Of a stretch of DNA of 64,000 bases, positions 53,662-62,398 are shown piece by piece (the stretch's first letter is position 1; every line of letters starts with the position of its first letter). Location of the stretch: contig NZ_JACIBY010000001.1 of NCBI RefSeq assembly GCF_014195535.1, positions 124,001-188,000 of the forward strand. The letters run 5' to 3'. The position numbers were made by a program, and so were the translations under genes. Under the pieces are notes generated by a model. It had not been told where the DNA came from. It did no database searches and worked only from the letters and a program-made list of their open reading frames with translations. Origin of the DNA: Runella defluvii (lineage in GTDB: Bacteria; Bacteroidota; Bacteroidia; Cytophagales; Spirosomataceae).

Positions 53662-56124
53662 ATGAAAGTCCTCAAGTTTGGCGGCACTTCGTGCGGCACA
53701 GTCGAAAGTATCCAGCAAGTCATCCAGATTTTACAAGATAATATTGCAAAAGGCGAACGCATTGCCGTGGTGTACTCGGCAATGGGGGGCGTCACGAATA
53801 AACTGATTGAAATCGGGCGCATGGCGTCCACGGGAAATACCGATTATTATGATGCACTCAAAGCTCTCGAAGAACGTCACTTTACGGCCGTGCGCGGGTT
53901 GATTGATATTAAAAGTCAGAGTAGCTCTATTGCCAAAGTACGTGGCTTGGTCAATGAATTGGAAGATTTGTTGAAAGGGATTTCGTTGATTCGTGAACTA
54001 TCGACGCGCACGCTCGACTTATTGATGTCGTTTGGCGAACGCCTTTCGACGACCATCATTACTGAAGCCCTCAAGGCACGCGGCGTAAATGCAGAGTTTT
54101 GTGATGCACGCACGCTCATTCGTACCAACAATCATTTCAGTTACGCCGAAGTAGATTTTGAGGTAACAAACGCCCAAATCAACGCCCATTTCGCCAAAAC
54201 TGACGCCTTGTTGTGCATCACAGGCTTTATTGGTTCTACCGAAGACGGAATCACCACGACGCTCGGCCGCGGAGGTTCCGACTATACAGGTTCGATTTTT
54301 GGGGCGGCATTGGACGCTGAGGTAATTGAAATTTGGACAGACGTGGACGGAATGATGACCGCCGACCCGCGTAAGGTGTCAAACGCCTTCACGATTCCAA
54401 CCATTACGTACGCCGAAGCGATGGAGCTGAGCCACTTTGGAGCAAAGGTGATTTACCCGCCGAGCTTGCAACCTGCCTTTGCCAAGAACATTCCAATTAA
54501 AGTTCTCAATACGTTTAATACGGCTTCAGAAGGAACGACCGTGCACAACACGGCCCTCGAAACGCCTTATGCCATCACGGGGATTAGTTCGATTGACGAC
54601 ATTGCGTTGGTCAACGTCCAGGGAAGTGGGATGATTGGGGTGGCTGGGGTGTCGGCTCGTTTGTTTTCGGCCATGTCGCGCAATAAAATCAGCGTGATTT
54701 TGATTTCGCAGGCGTCGTCAGAGCATTCGATTTGCTTTGCGATTGACCCCAAAAATGCGGAACGAGCCAAAGATGTTCTCGACCAAGAGTTTTCGGTTGA
54801 AATTGCCGCAGGCGACATCGACCGCGACGGTATTCAGATTCAGCGCAACGTTTCTATCATCGCGATTGTAGGCGAAGGAATGCGTCGTAGTACGGGGGTG
54901 TCGGGTAAATTATTTACTGCCCTTGGTAAAAACGGCATCAACGTGATTGCGACGGCACAAGGCTCTTCGGAGTTGAATATTTCGGTGGTGATTCAGAAAA
55001 ACGACCTTTCGAAAGCACTCAACGCCATTCACGGGGTGTTTTTCCAGTCGGAAGTACGGACGCTCAATTTGTTTGTGGTAGGGACGGGCTTGATTGGAAG
55101 TACGTTTTTGAAACAACTTGCGGCGCAATCGGAGTATTTAGCCAAAGAAAAGTTGTTGAAAGTCAATGTGGTAGGGTTGGCACGTAGCAAAAAAATGTGG
55201 CTCAATCCCGAAGGAATAAGCCTGCAAAATTGGCAAGAAGAACTGGACGAAAACGGTAAAACGACCAGCCTTTCGGCCTTTGTTCAGCGCATTCGGGAGT
55301 TCAATTTACCAAACAGCGTTTTCATAGATTGTACGTCTGACAAAGACATTATTCAATATTATTTCCCGTTGCTCGATGCGAGCGTGTCGGTAGTAACGCC
55401 CAACAAAGTGGCTAATTCGAGCAGCTACGCGGAGTACCGTCGTTTGCAACAAACGGCTGTTCGCAAGGGCGTTAAGTTTTTGTACGAAACCAACGTAGGT
55501 GCTGGTTTGCCCATCATCAATACGATTCAAGGCTTGATGTCAAGTGGGGATAAGTTTGTCAAAATTGAGGCGATTTTATCAGGCACGTTGTCGTTTATCT
55601 TCAACAGTTTTGTGGAAGGGACTCGTTTTGTGGACATCGTTGGTGAGGCCAAAGAAAAAGGTTACACCGAACCCGACCCACGCGACGATTTGAGTGGCTT
55701 GGACGTAGCGCGTAAAATCTTGATTTTGGCACGGGAAACGGGCATTGCGCTCGAAATGAGCGACATTCAAATTGCCCCTATTTTGCCCGAAAACTGTTTA
55801 CAAGCGCCCACTGTCGATGCGTTTTTTAAGGAAGTAGAAGGCTCGGATGCGTATTTCGCGAATTTGCTCAACGAGGCTGTCGCCAAAGGTGAAAAGCTTC
55901 GCTACATCGCCACTCTTGAAAATGGTAAAGCCACGCTTCAACTTCGTACGGTGGACGCTGACCATCCGTTTTATTCGCTTTCAGGTGCCGACAATATTGT
56001 CTCGTTTACCACTGAGCGTTACAATACCCGCCCGCTCGTGGTGAAAGGCCCGGGTGCAGGGGCTGAAGTCACGGCCTCAGGCGTATTCGCCGACGTAATG
56101 AGTATCAGTAGTTATTTGGCATAA
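53662..56124 (+). CDS. thrA: Bifunctional aspartokinase / homoserine dehydrogenase
   Basis: 820 residues. The kinase domain is at 1 to about 290 (KFGGTSCGTVESI, FGERLST, GRGGSDYTGS), two ACT regulatory regions follow at roughly 315-455 (MIGVAGVSARLFSAMSRNKI), and the homoserine dehydrogenase starts near 470 with VVGTGLIGSTFLKQL and has EPDPRDDLSGLDVARK. The fusion makes aspartyl phosphate and later reduces aspartate semialdehyde to homoserine, feeding threonine, methionine and, via DapA, lysine. ThrB and ThrC genes do not follow, unlike in many Bacteroidota. Confidence 0.96.
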   Translation: MKVLKFGGTSCGTVESIQQVIQILQDNIAKGERIAVVYSAMGGVTNKLIEIGRMASTGNTDYYDALKALEERHFTAVRGLIDIKSQSSSIAKVRGLVNELEDLLKGISLIRELSTRTLDLLMSFGERLSTTIITEALKARGVNAEFCDARTLIRTNNHFSYAEVDFEVTNAQINAHFAKTDALLCITGFIGSTEDGITTTLGRGGSDYTGSIFGAALDAEVIEIWTDVDGMMTADPRKVSNAFTIPTITYAEAMELSHFGAKVIYPPSLQPAFAKNIPIKVLNTFNTASEGTTVHNTALETPYAITGISSIDDIALVNVQGSGMIGVAGVSARLFSAMSRNKISVILISQASSEHSICFAIDPKNAERAKDVLDQEFSVEIAAGDIDRDGIQIQRNVSIIAIVGEGMRRSTGVSGKLFTALGKNGINVIATAQGSSELNISVVIQKNDLSKALNAIHGVFFQSEVRTLNLFVVGTGLIGSTFLKQLAAQSEYLAKEKLLKVNVVGLARSKKMWLNPEGISLQNWQEELDENGKTTSLSAFVQRIREFNLPNSVFIDCTSDKDIIQYYFPLLDASVSVVTPNKVANSSSYAEYRRLQQTAVRKGVKFLYETNVGAGLPIINTIQGLMSSGDKFVKIEAILSGTLSFIFNSFVEGTRFVDIVGEAKEKGYTEPDPRDDLSGLDVARKILILARETGIALEMSDIQIAPILPENCLQAPTVDAFFKEVEGSDAYFANLLNEAVAKGEKLRYIATLENGKATLQLRTVDADHPFYSLSGADNIVSFTTERYNTRPLVVKGPGAGAEVTASGVFADVMSISSYLA

Positions 56125-56135
56125 CCGTACCTCTT

Positions 56136-56350
56136 CTTTTCTTCGGTTTTGAGAAACCTCCGGCACGGTGCGTGTGCGCGTGTCGCTGGTTTCTCAAAAC
56201 CAGCCTGTTAGTAGCGAAGTTTGTGCGGCACTGGGTTTTGAGAAACCCTTTCTTCGGTTTTGAGAAACCTCAGGCACAGCTACGTGGAAACCTCAGGCAC
56301 GGTGCGTGTGCGCGTGTTGCTGGTTTCTCAAAACCAGCTTGTTGGTAGTG
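56136..56350. repeat. Hairpin-rich repeat, copy A
   Basis: Contains five self-complementary units built on GGTTT-TGAG-AAACC or GGTTT-CTCA-AAACC (56145-56158, 56186-56203, 56233-56248, 56256-56269, 56320-56337), separated by conserved spacers such as CAGGCACGGTGCGTGT. Parts are internally duplicated, making this the longest copy. It fills most of the thrA to lipoprotein gap (56125-56354). Confidence 0.9.
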
Positions 56351-56354
56351 GGGC

Positions 56355-56948
56355 TTAGAAAGCTTTTCGCAGATAAATTGCCTTCAAATGGGCAGTCTTC
56401 CACCTCTTATCGGCAAAGTCAAACACTTTTTTATCTATCGTTAATTCAAAAGAGTTGGAGTTAATCCGCTCTAAATGAGTAACGGTACCTATCTTTTCTT
56501 TGTTTGTGGGGAGCTTGTCAATCAGCTTGATACTTCTGTCTTTTTGTATTTCGTACGTAAATCCTTCAAAAACAGGTTGGTAAAAGTGGAGGAAATAGGT
56601 GCGATTCGCCAATGAAGTTGAGTCAATGGATTGGTGGGGGAAGTTAAAATCAATGCTAGGATACGTAGTTTGATTACTCGTGTGTGGCCTTATTTCAGCG
56701 TTATACAAAGAACCTGTTGGGGTAAACATGGAAAGTGACGTAGATTGGGTAGGGGTGTAATAACGCGCAGTTAATTCCTTTAAAAAATCAGCCGAACGCA
56801 CTCCATCATTGTTTAAATCTACAGGAGTGTCGGAGGAAACAGACGTAAGTGTGTACCAACCTCCTAGAGTATTGATAGGTGGGTTGGAATTGCTAAAACA
56901 ACTTTGTAGGACGAGGGATACGAGTAAAAGAAGAATAAGGTTTTTCAT
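56355..56948 (-). CDS. Uncharacterised lipoprotein
   Basis: 197 residues. The signal MKNLILLLLVSLVLQSC is a lipobox (LVLQSC, Cys 17). The body has WYTLTSVSSDTPVDLNNDGV, a start seen in small Bacteroidota calycin-like lipoproteins, and otherwise no recognised motif. Hairpin-rich repeats lie on both sides. No function is proposed. Confidence 0.75.
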   Translation of the reverse strand: MKNLILLLLVSLVLQSCFSNSNPPINTLGGWYTLTSVSSDTPVDLNNDGVRSADFLKELTARYYTPTQSTSLSMFTPTGSLYNAEIRPHTSNQTTYPSIDFNFPHQSIDSTSLANRTYFLHFYQPVFEGFTYEIQKDRSIKLIDKLPTNKEKIGTVTHLERINSNSFELTIDKKVFDFADKRWKTAHLKAIYLRKAF

Positions 56949-56967
56949 AACATGCTGATTTTTGAGA

Positions 56968-57000
56968 TTATTGCTTTGCTAGGTCGAGTGCTTCTGGTTT
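56968..57000 (-). pseudogene. Remnant tail of a lost paralogue of the gene at 57155
   Basis: Thirty bases match the last codons and stop of the gene at 57155-57658 at 26 positions; read on the minus strand they give PEALDLAKQ-stop against KALDLAKQ-stop. The sequence upstream switches abruptly into repeat copy B, so the body of the gene is missing. Short homology, so confidence is moderate. Confidence 0.6.
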
Positions 57001-57138
57001 GTGTCGCTGGTTTCTCAAAACCAGCCTATTGGTAGCGAATTTTGTGGGGCATTGGGTTTTGAGAAACCCTTTCTTCGGTTTTGAGAAACCTCAGGCACGG
57101 TGCGTGTCGCTGGTTTCTCAAAATTAGCTTGTTGGTAG
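57001..57138. repeat. Hairpin-rich repeat, copy B
   Basis: Four hairpin units (57007-57024, 57054-57069, 57077-57090, 57110-57127) in the same order and spacing as copy C; the last has a degraded right arm (AAAATTAG). It separates the paralogue remnant from the intact gene at 57155. Confidence 0.9.
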
Positions 57139-57154
57139 ATGGAAATTGTCAGAA

Positions 57155-57658
57155 TTATTGCTTTGCCAAGTCGAGTGCTTTTGATAGTTCCTGGGGTTTT
57201 TGAGTCCCAATTAGGAGCTTTTTAGAAGTTAAAAATTCAAGTTGGAGGCCATAGTCGCCATCTACGTTGTAAGCAGTTCCTTTTCCAAATAGGCTAATTC
57301 GAACTCCCCAACCTCCAAAATCCCCAATAGGAGAGTATTGTTTTACGTAGCATTTACCTAGTGAATCCCAAGGGTAATGTTTAAATGAAAGATGAAATGG
57401 GAAAAAACGTACGTAAATCCCGCTTGGTTTAATGATGGTTTCGAGTTCTAAATAGTAGAAAAAAGCTAGAAACAACGCCATTAGAAAGAGGCCAATTATG
57501 TACCCTTCGTTGCTCAATGGATTGTCTCCAAGTGGAGTGCCGCCTATTACTTGTATCAAAAAGGTACCAACAAAAATAAAACCAACCCCCAAAAGAATCA
57601 CCCAAAGCCACCATTGGGTAAATTTCTGTTTTTCGTGAAAAAGGATATTGTCTTGCAT
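57155..57658 (-). CDS. Uncharacterised small membrane protein
   Basis: 167 residues with two membrane segments (WWLWVILLGVGFIFVGTFLI, then GYIIGLFLMALFLAFFYYLE) and a soluble C-terminal part of about 80 residues (GIYVRFFPFHLSFKHYPWDS and VRISLFGKGTAYNVDGDYGL), a PH-like pattern seen in small bacterial membrane proteins. No function is proposed. Its 3' end is duplicated at 56968 and repeats flank it on both sides. Confidence 0.75.
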   Translation of the reverse strand: MQDNILFHEKQKFTQWWLWVILLGVGFIFVGTFLIQVIGGTPLGDNPLSNEGYIIGLFLMALFLAFFYYLELETIIKPSGIYVRFFPFHLSFKHYPWDSLGKCYVKQYSPIGDFGGWGVRISLFGKGTAYNVDGDYGLQLEFLTSKKLLIGTQKPQELSKALDLAKQ

Positions 57659-57675
57659 GGTTTTGTTTTTAAAGG

Positions 57676-57815
57676 TGTGTGGTCGTGTGGCTGGTTTCTC
57701 AAAACCAGCCTATTGGTAGCGAATTTTGTGCGGCATTGGGTTTTGAGAAACCCTTACTTCGGTTTTGAGAAACCTCAGGCACGGTGCGTGTGGCTGGTTT
57801 CTCAAAATTAGCTTG
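57676..57815. repeat. Hairpin-rich repeat, copy C
   Basis: Four units (57691-57708, 57738-57753, 57761-57774, 57794-57811), close to copy B throughout. It ends exactly at the stop codon of the HPP gene, so the last bases of that gene and the repeat edge touch. Confidence 0.9.
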
Positions 57816-58439
57816 TTACAGCCTCTCTCTTTTCATTCTTTTCAGGATTTTTTTTGTGGTGTAAGCTGCCCATTGGAAAGTCCTCGAAAAACGACGGCTT
57901 GTAGGATACTTGCGATGGGGCGTAAGGTTGTTAAAAATAAGTGCCACCACCAACAAAATAAACACCCCCGAAGCGACGGGCGATAACACAAACCAATAAC
58001 CCAAGTGCTTGATTTTTTCTGAACCAATGACAGCAATCAATGCCGTAGCGCCACCAGGAGGGTGCAAGGTCTTGGTGATTTGCATACACAGGATGGATAA
58101 AGAAACGGCCAAAGGGGCTGTGAACCAGATAATATTGGGAAATACTTGGTAAATGGTTACGCCTAAAATAGCCGAGATAAGGTGCCCGCCGACTAAGTTA
58201 CGAGGTTGAGCCAGAGGACTTTGAATCGCTCCGAAAATTAAGACAGAGGAAGCGCCAAACGACCCGATTAAGAATAAATTATCGGCATCGGAAAGGGTTG
58301 TTTGCAAGAACGCAATGAGCCCAATTCCTAAAAAAGCACCCGTAAAGGACCAAAAGTTCTCGACCGAATCGACCAGGGTTTCTTTATATACAATGTACTT
58401 GGCTATCCTGTAGCCTCTTCTGATTTTTGACTTTACCAT
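57816..58439 (-). CDS. HPP-family membrane protein
   Basis: 207 residues from the ATG at 58439 (MVKSKIRRGYRIAK); an earlier in-frame ATG at 58514 is possible. Four to five hydrophobic segments and the family motif TLHPPGGATALIAV, with GSFGASSVLIFGA and NLVGGHLISAILGV, match the HPP domain. Some HPP proteins transport nitrite in plastids and cyanobacteria; the bacterial role is otherwise unknown. The basic C-terminus (KKILKRMKRERL) is cytoplasmic. Confidence 0.88.
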   Translation of the reverse strand: MVKSKIRRGYRIAKYIVYKETLVDSVENFWSFTGAFLGIGLIAFLQTTLSDADNLFLIGSFGASSVLIFGAIQSPLAQPRNLVGGHLISAILGVTIYQVFPNIIWFTAPLAVSLSILCMQITKTLHPPGGATALIAVIGSEKIKHLGYWFVLSPVASGVFILLVVALIFNNLTPHRKYPTSRRFSRTFQWAAYTTKKILKRMKRERL

Positions 58440-58538
58440 TTTTGGAATACAACGTATGAGTGGTGCTACGACGTGCGGAATTCGTAGCAAATCTGATATT
58501 ACTGCAAATATCAAAAAGTTGTACCAAATTTCAGTAAG

Positions 58539-59249
58539 CTATTTTTTTACGGCACGAATACACATAAAAGCGGGGAACTCATTGAGCTCCTTGAAATGCT
58601 TGGGGTCGAGGGCTTCAAACTCGGGGGTGGGTTTGGGTTCTACGAGTTTATCAATGTAAAAACCATTGTCGGTTAACGGGGCGATGCACTCGTTTAGAGG
58701 GCGTCGAAAACTGTTGATTTCCACAGGTTGCCCAAATCCTTTCCAAACACATTTGACGTGTTCAATGTCAAAATAGTTGGTCGATTTGAAATAATTATAC
58801 TCAAAAAACGGGTGCTCTATCGACACCACAAGAAGGCCTTGGGGCGTTAAGACACGGCAAAATTCTTGTATCGTAAGCGTCCAATCAGGCAGATAATGCA
58901 AAGCTAAGGCACAAAGAACAATATCGAATGAGCCATCGGAGAGTTGCTCGAAAGGCGTGGCTAGGTCATGAACATAGAAATTGTCTTGGTGCTGCGGATT
59001 TCGTTGTTTGGCCAAAGAAACCATCGTAGGACTTAGGTCAAATCCTGTCACTTCGGCGCCTTGTGCCAACAGGGCTTCGGCGTATTTCCCTGGGCCACAA
59101 GCTGCATCTAAGATTTTCTTCCCTGCTACATCTGGCAGCAAACGGAGCGTATTGGGACGGTCGTAGTGTGCATTATGAGGCTTGTATTCAATTAGTTCGC
59201 TGTATTTGACAGCCATTTGCTCATAGGCTTTTAAAATGAGGTCTTTCAT
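58539..59249 (-). CDS. Class I SAM-dependent methyltransferase
   Basis: 236 residues. KILDAACGPGKYAEALL near 44-60 is motif I, EVTGFDLSPTMVSLAK motif II, FDIVLCALALHYLPDW motif IV. LVVSIEHPFFEYNYF and the C-terminal FYIDKLVEPKP fit the UbiE/BioC-like broad group. The substrate is unknown. It and the SDR gene upstream are on the same strand, 34 bases apart. Confidence 0.88.
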   Translation of the reverse strand: MKDLILKAYEQMAVKYSELIEYKPHNAHYDRPNTLRLLPDVAGKKILDAACGPGKYAEALLAQGAEVTGFDLSPTMVSLAKQRNPQHQDNFYVHDLATPFEQLSDGSFDIVLCALALHYLPDWTLTIQEFCRVLTPQGLLVVSIEHPFFEYNYFKSTNYFDIEHVKCVWKGFGQPVEINSFRRPLNECIAPLTDNGFYIDKLVEPKPTPEFEALDPKHFKELNEFPAFMCIRAVKK

Positions 59250-59283
59250 GGGCTGTTATAGAAATGAAATACGAAAGATAAAG

Positions 59284-60030
59284 CTATATTCCACCAGTGA
59301 TGTCAATAAAAGCCCCCGTAGTGAAGGACGCTTCGTCAGAAAGAAGCCACAAAATCGCATTGGCAATTTCTTCGGATGCCCCTCCCCGTTTCAAAGGAAT
59401 AATCGCTTTGAGACGATCAACTCGGTGGGGTTCGCCGCCACTAGCGTGAATGTCGGTGTATATAAAACCAGGTCGAACAGCGTTTACTCGAATTCCTTCA
59501 CCTGCCAACTCTTTGGCGAGTCCTACGGTAAAAGAGTCAATAGCACCTTTGGAGGCGGCATAGTCCACGTATTCGTTGGGAGAGCCCGTACGAGCAGCAA
59601 CAGAGGATACATTGACAATTGCTCCACCTGCTCCGCCGTGTTTGATGGACATCCGCTTGATGGCTTCTCGTGCGCAAATAAAACTTCCTACGACGTTGTG
59701 GTTAAAAATTCGCAGAAGGCGGTCGGATGTGATGCCTTCCACCCTAGACTGGGTTTCTAAAATCCCTGCATTATTGACTAAAGCCGTGAGTCGGCCCAAG
59801 TCCTTATCAAGCTGCTCAAATAGCCCGACGACTTCGTTTTCTTTGGAAATATCAGCCTGTAATGCGATGGCTTTGCCTCCGTTTTGTTGGATGGTATCTA
59901 CTACTCGAAAAGCAGCATCTGTATTTTTATAGTAGTTGATACAAACGCGATAGCCCCGTTGAGCCGCTAAAAGAGCCGTAGCCGCCCCAATTCCACGGCT
60001 TCCACCTGTAATCAATGCTATTTTATCCAT
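59284..60030 (-). CDS. Short-chain dehydrogenase/reductase
   Basis: 248 residues, classical SDR. TGGSRGIGAATALLA is the cofactor loop, NNAGI the stabilising motif, and the catalytic Ser-Tyr-Lys are in IVNVSSVAARTG and YAASK. The C-terminal DITGGI is the usual end. The fold reduces or oxidises alcohols with NAD(P); an Asn rather than Asp at the end of beta 2 (CINYYKN) suggests NADP preference. The substrate is unknown. Confidence 0.9.
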   Translation of the reverse strand: MDKIALITGGSRGIGAATALLAAQRGYRVCINYYKNTDAAFRVVDTIQQNGGKAIALQADISKENEVVGLFEQLDKDLGRLTALVNNAGILETQSRVEGITSDRLLRIFNHNVVGSFICAREAIKRMSIKHGGAGGAIVNVSSVAARTGSPNEYVDYAASKGAIDSFTVGLAKELAGEGIRVNAVRPGFIYTDIHASGGEPHRVDRLKAIIPLKRGGASEEIANAILWLLSDEASFTTGAFIDITGGI

Positions 60031-60048
60031 TTTTGAATATTTTTAAGG

Positions 60049-61194
60049 TTACTTCCCCGTTACGGGCATTCGTACCGTTTTGATCACTGGTTCCGAAAAT
60101 GTTTTTTTCTCGTAGCGAGGCGTAAGGGTCGTTTCGGTGATGACTTTGTCTTCGTAGGTCGTGGTTTCAACGATGGCAATTACTTTCACCGATGCATCTA
60201 CGCCTTGCACAAGGTTGTCGTTGGACAGCAAAATGTAGTACGCCCCTTGGCTTAAGGCTGGGTCAGAAAATTTTCTAAAACCCGCGACTCCCTTACCTTG
60301 GTCAATAACGCGATGGGGCTGGCCCGCCATAAACAAATCGCGATTGGCTTTGTCGGCTACGGCATAATACACGTCTTCGCCCATTTTAGGAATGGCTAAG
60401 TCGGTGACGACTCCCGCTGCCAATGCCCCGAGGGGTGTGGTGAAATAGGCCGCTGCCCCTTTGGCGATGCTGACGATGATTTTGGAGTTTTGTTTCCACG
60501 CTTCGTTGGCTTCATTGCCCACGCCCACCCAATACGCCCACGAGACTACTTTCGTGGTTTTGTAAGGGGTAATCACGTTTTTGGGCAAGGTAAACGACAA
60601 GGACGCCTTGTTGCCGTTGGTGTTGGCGGAAGAATGTACGCGTTGGGGTTTGTCAAACACCAATTCTTCGCGCTGCTCCGATTTTACCACCACCTTTTTG
60701 GTTTTGCGCGTGTACGTAGTGTCGTAGCCAGCGAGTACCTCTTTGGTATAGGTATTGTAGGTGGTTTCTTGCTTGTCTTCCCACGACACGGCCGTATTGA
60801 AGTTGACCGTAGCCTCGCTGGCGGGTACGCGTTGGATTTTGATTTTACAAATACGACCTAAGATTGCCCCATTTTTAAACTTGAACAAATACACCCCCTG
60901 CTTTACCACCTGAATGGTTTTTGTGTCCATTTGGGTAGTTTTATAGTCCGAAAACTTTGAAGTCGTGGGGTATTCAACGATTTCGATTTCTTTGAGTTCT
61001 TTGTCATTGATTTCTTTAAACTGAAACAAAATTTTATCACCCGCTGCAAACCCAAACTGTAACTCTTGCTCCTGCATGGGGCCAAGTTTGATGGTTTGTT
61101 CGGTGACGTCGATGGGGGCTTGCTGCGCAAACGAGGTGGTGACGAAAAAAAGCAACCCAATGTGAGTCCAACGGCTTAACAACTTAAACGTCAT
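60049..61194 (-). CDS. Uncharacterised secreted protein
   Basis: 381 residues with a signal peptide ending near TSFAQQ. I do not recognise a family. The N-terminal part (LQFGFAAGDKILFQFKEIND, then VVKQGVYLFKFKNG) looks like a beta-sandwich, with many Thr/Lys repeats (TYNTYTKEVLAGYDTTYTRK). A hydrophobic segment near 245-265 (AKGAAAYFTTPLGALAAGVV) could be a buried helix. The C-terminal third ends in ETTTYEDKVITETTLTPRYE. It is probably periplasmic or on the surface; the SDR gene lies 18 bases downstream. Confidence 0.7.
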   Translation of the reverse strand: MTFKLLSRWTHIGLLFFVTTSFAQQAPIDVTEQTIKLGPMQEQELQFGFAAGDKILFQFKEINDKELKEIEIVEYPTTSKFSDYKTTQMDTKTIQVVKQGVYLFKFKNGAILGRICKIKIQRVPASEATVNFNTAVSWEDKQETTYNTYTKEVLAGYDTTYTRKTKKVVVKSEQREELVFDKPQRVHSSANTNGNKASLSFTLPKNVITPYKTTKVVSWAYWVGVGNEANEAWKQNSKIIVSIAKGAAAYFTTPLGALAAGVVTDLAIPKMGEDVYYAVADKANRDLFMAGQPHRVIDQGKGVAGFRKFSDPALSQGAYYILLSNDNLVQGVDASVKVIAIVETTTYEDKVITETTLTPRYEKKTFSEPVIKTVRMPVTGK

Positions 61195-61304
61195 TTGCTT
61201 AGTACTGTTTTCTTAGATAAAGTTTATTACCAACGGAGATAACAGTCGCAAAGTTCGTAAACAATCCCCAAAGAACAGAAAGTATGGGCCATGTTGGGGT
61301 TATT

Positions 61305-62333
61305 TTATTGGGTTGGTGAAAAATTGAACCTCCCCTCGTTGTTCCGCAAATAATACATCGCTTCTTTGACGGCTTGGGTAGGACTTTTGGGAGTAAAACC
61401 CAATTCAGTATAAGCTTTTGATACATCAAAGTCTTGTTGCAAACCCGAAAACATCGAAATGTCTTTGGTGGTGAGCAAGGGCGCCTTGCCGCTGATTTTA
61501 CTCCCGATTTCCATGCCCCAAGCTACGGCCAACAACAGCGGTTTAGGGACGGCTATTGGTAGTTTTATTCCTAATTCAGGAAAAAGCTCTTGGGCAATTT
61601 TTGTCGTTTCTTTGATGGACATACAGTGTTCATTGGCCAAAATATAGCGTTCGCCACTGCGGCCTTTGGTAGCGGCCAAATAGCAGCCCAACGCCACGTC
61701 TTTTACGTCAATCCAGTTGAGAGTGATGTTGGTTTCAACGGGAATTTCTTTCTTCAAAATCAGCTGCATGATGTTGTAAGAAACGTTGAGCGGGGCAAAG
61801 GCTTCGCTTCCAATCATGGCTGAGGGCAAGACCGCGACCAATTCGATGTTGAATTTTTTGGCCAACTCAAACGCCAATTTTTCCCCGTCATTTTTTGAAT
61901 TGTAATACATATCGCGGCGGTCGGGATTGTAGCCGTTGCTTTCTTTGGTTGGTACGGTCGAGTAGTTGAGGGCAGCAATGGAGCTTACATACACGATGCG
62001 CATTACGCCTGCTTCGGCAGCGGCTTCGAGGGTGTTTTTAGTGCCTTGTAGGTTGACGTCGTAAATGTCCTTTTTGGGATTTTTTGCCCAAAGCTTGAAC
62101 GCCGCCCCGACGGCATACAGCGTTTCGACTCCTTGAAAGGCGTTCACCAACGATGGTTTGTCAGTGATGTCTGCTTGCACTACTTCACAGTTCAGTCCTG
62201 CCAACGAAGTTGCGCTTTTGAGGCTTCGAACCGACGCCCGAACGGGAATCCCTTTCTCAATAAGTAGGCGTACTAAATTGTGGCCAAGGTGCCCGTTGGC
62301 GCCCGTTACCAATGCTAAATGGCTTTGTGTCAT
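61305..62333 (-). CDS. NAD-dependent epimerase/dehydratase (dihydroflavonol reductase-like)
   Basis: 342 residues, extended SDR. VTGANGHLGHNLVRLL at about 9-24 is the cofactor loop, IVYVSSIAALNYS contains the catalytic Ser and MYYNSKNDGEK the Tyr-x3-Lys. The downstream HCMSIKETTKIAQELFPELG is typical of the DFR-like/3-beta-HSD branch. The substrate is unknown, possibly a carbonyl on a sugar or isoprenoid. A Crp/Fnr gene lies 65 bases upstream on the same strand. Confidence 0.88.
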   Translation of the reverse strand: MTQSHLALVTGANGHLGHNLVRLLIEKGIPVRASVRSLKSATSLAGLNCEVVQADITDKPSLVNAFQGVETLYAVGAAFKLWAKNPKKDIYDVNLQGTKNTLEAAAEAGVMRIVYVSSIAALNYSTVPTKESNGYNPDRRDMYYNSKNDGEKLAFELAKKFNIELVAVLPSAMIGSEAFAPLNVSYNIMQLILKKEIPVETNITLNWIDVKDVALGCYLAATKGRSGERYILANEHCMSIKETTKIAQELFPELGIKLPIAVPKPLLLAVAWGMEIGSKISGKAPLLTTKDISMFSGLQQDFDVSKAYTELGFTPKSPTQAVKEAMYYLRNNEGRFNFSPTQ

Positions 62334-62398
62334 GTGTTTGGTTGTTAAAATGATGCCACAAAATTCAGCATCGATTTTTCAAAACCACTTCACAAATG

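Noticed and set aside
56136-57815. The clustered repeats read as a CRISPR array
   Set aside because: Repeat units are palindromes of unequal spacing with conserved rather than variable spacers, genes lie between them, and no cas genes are present.
61199-61429. A 76-codon open frame overlapping the epimerase gene end
   Set aside because: Overlaps the well-supported epimerase gene on the same strand in another frame and has no domain features.
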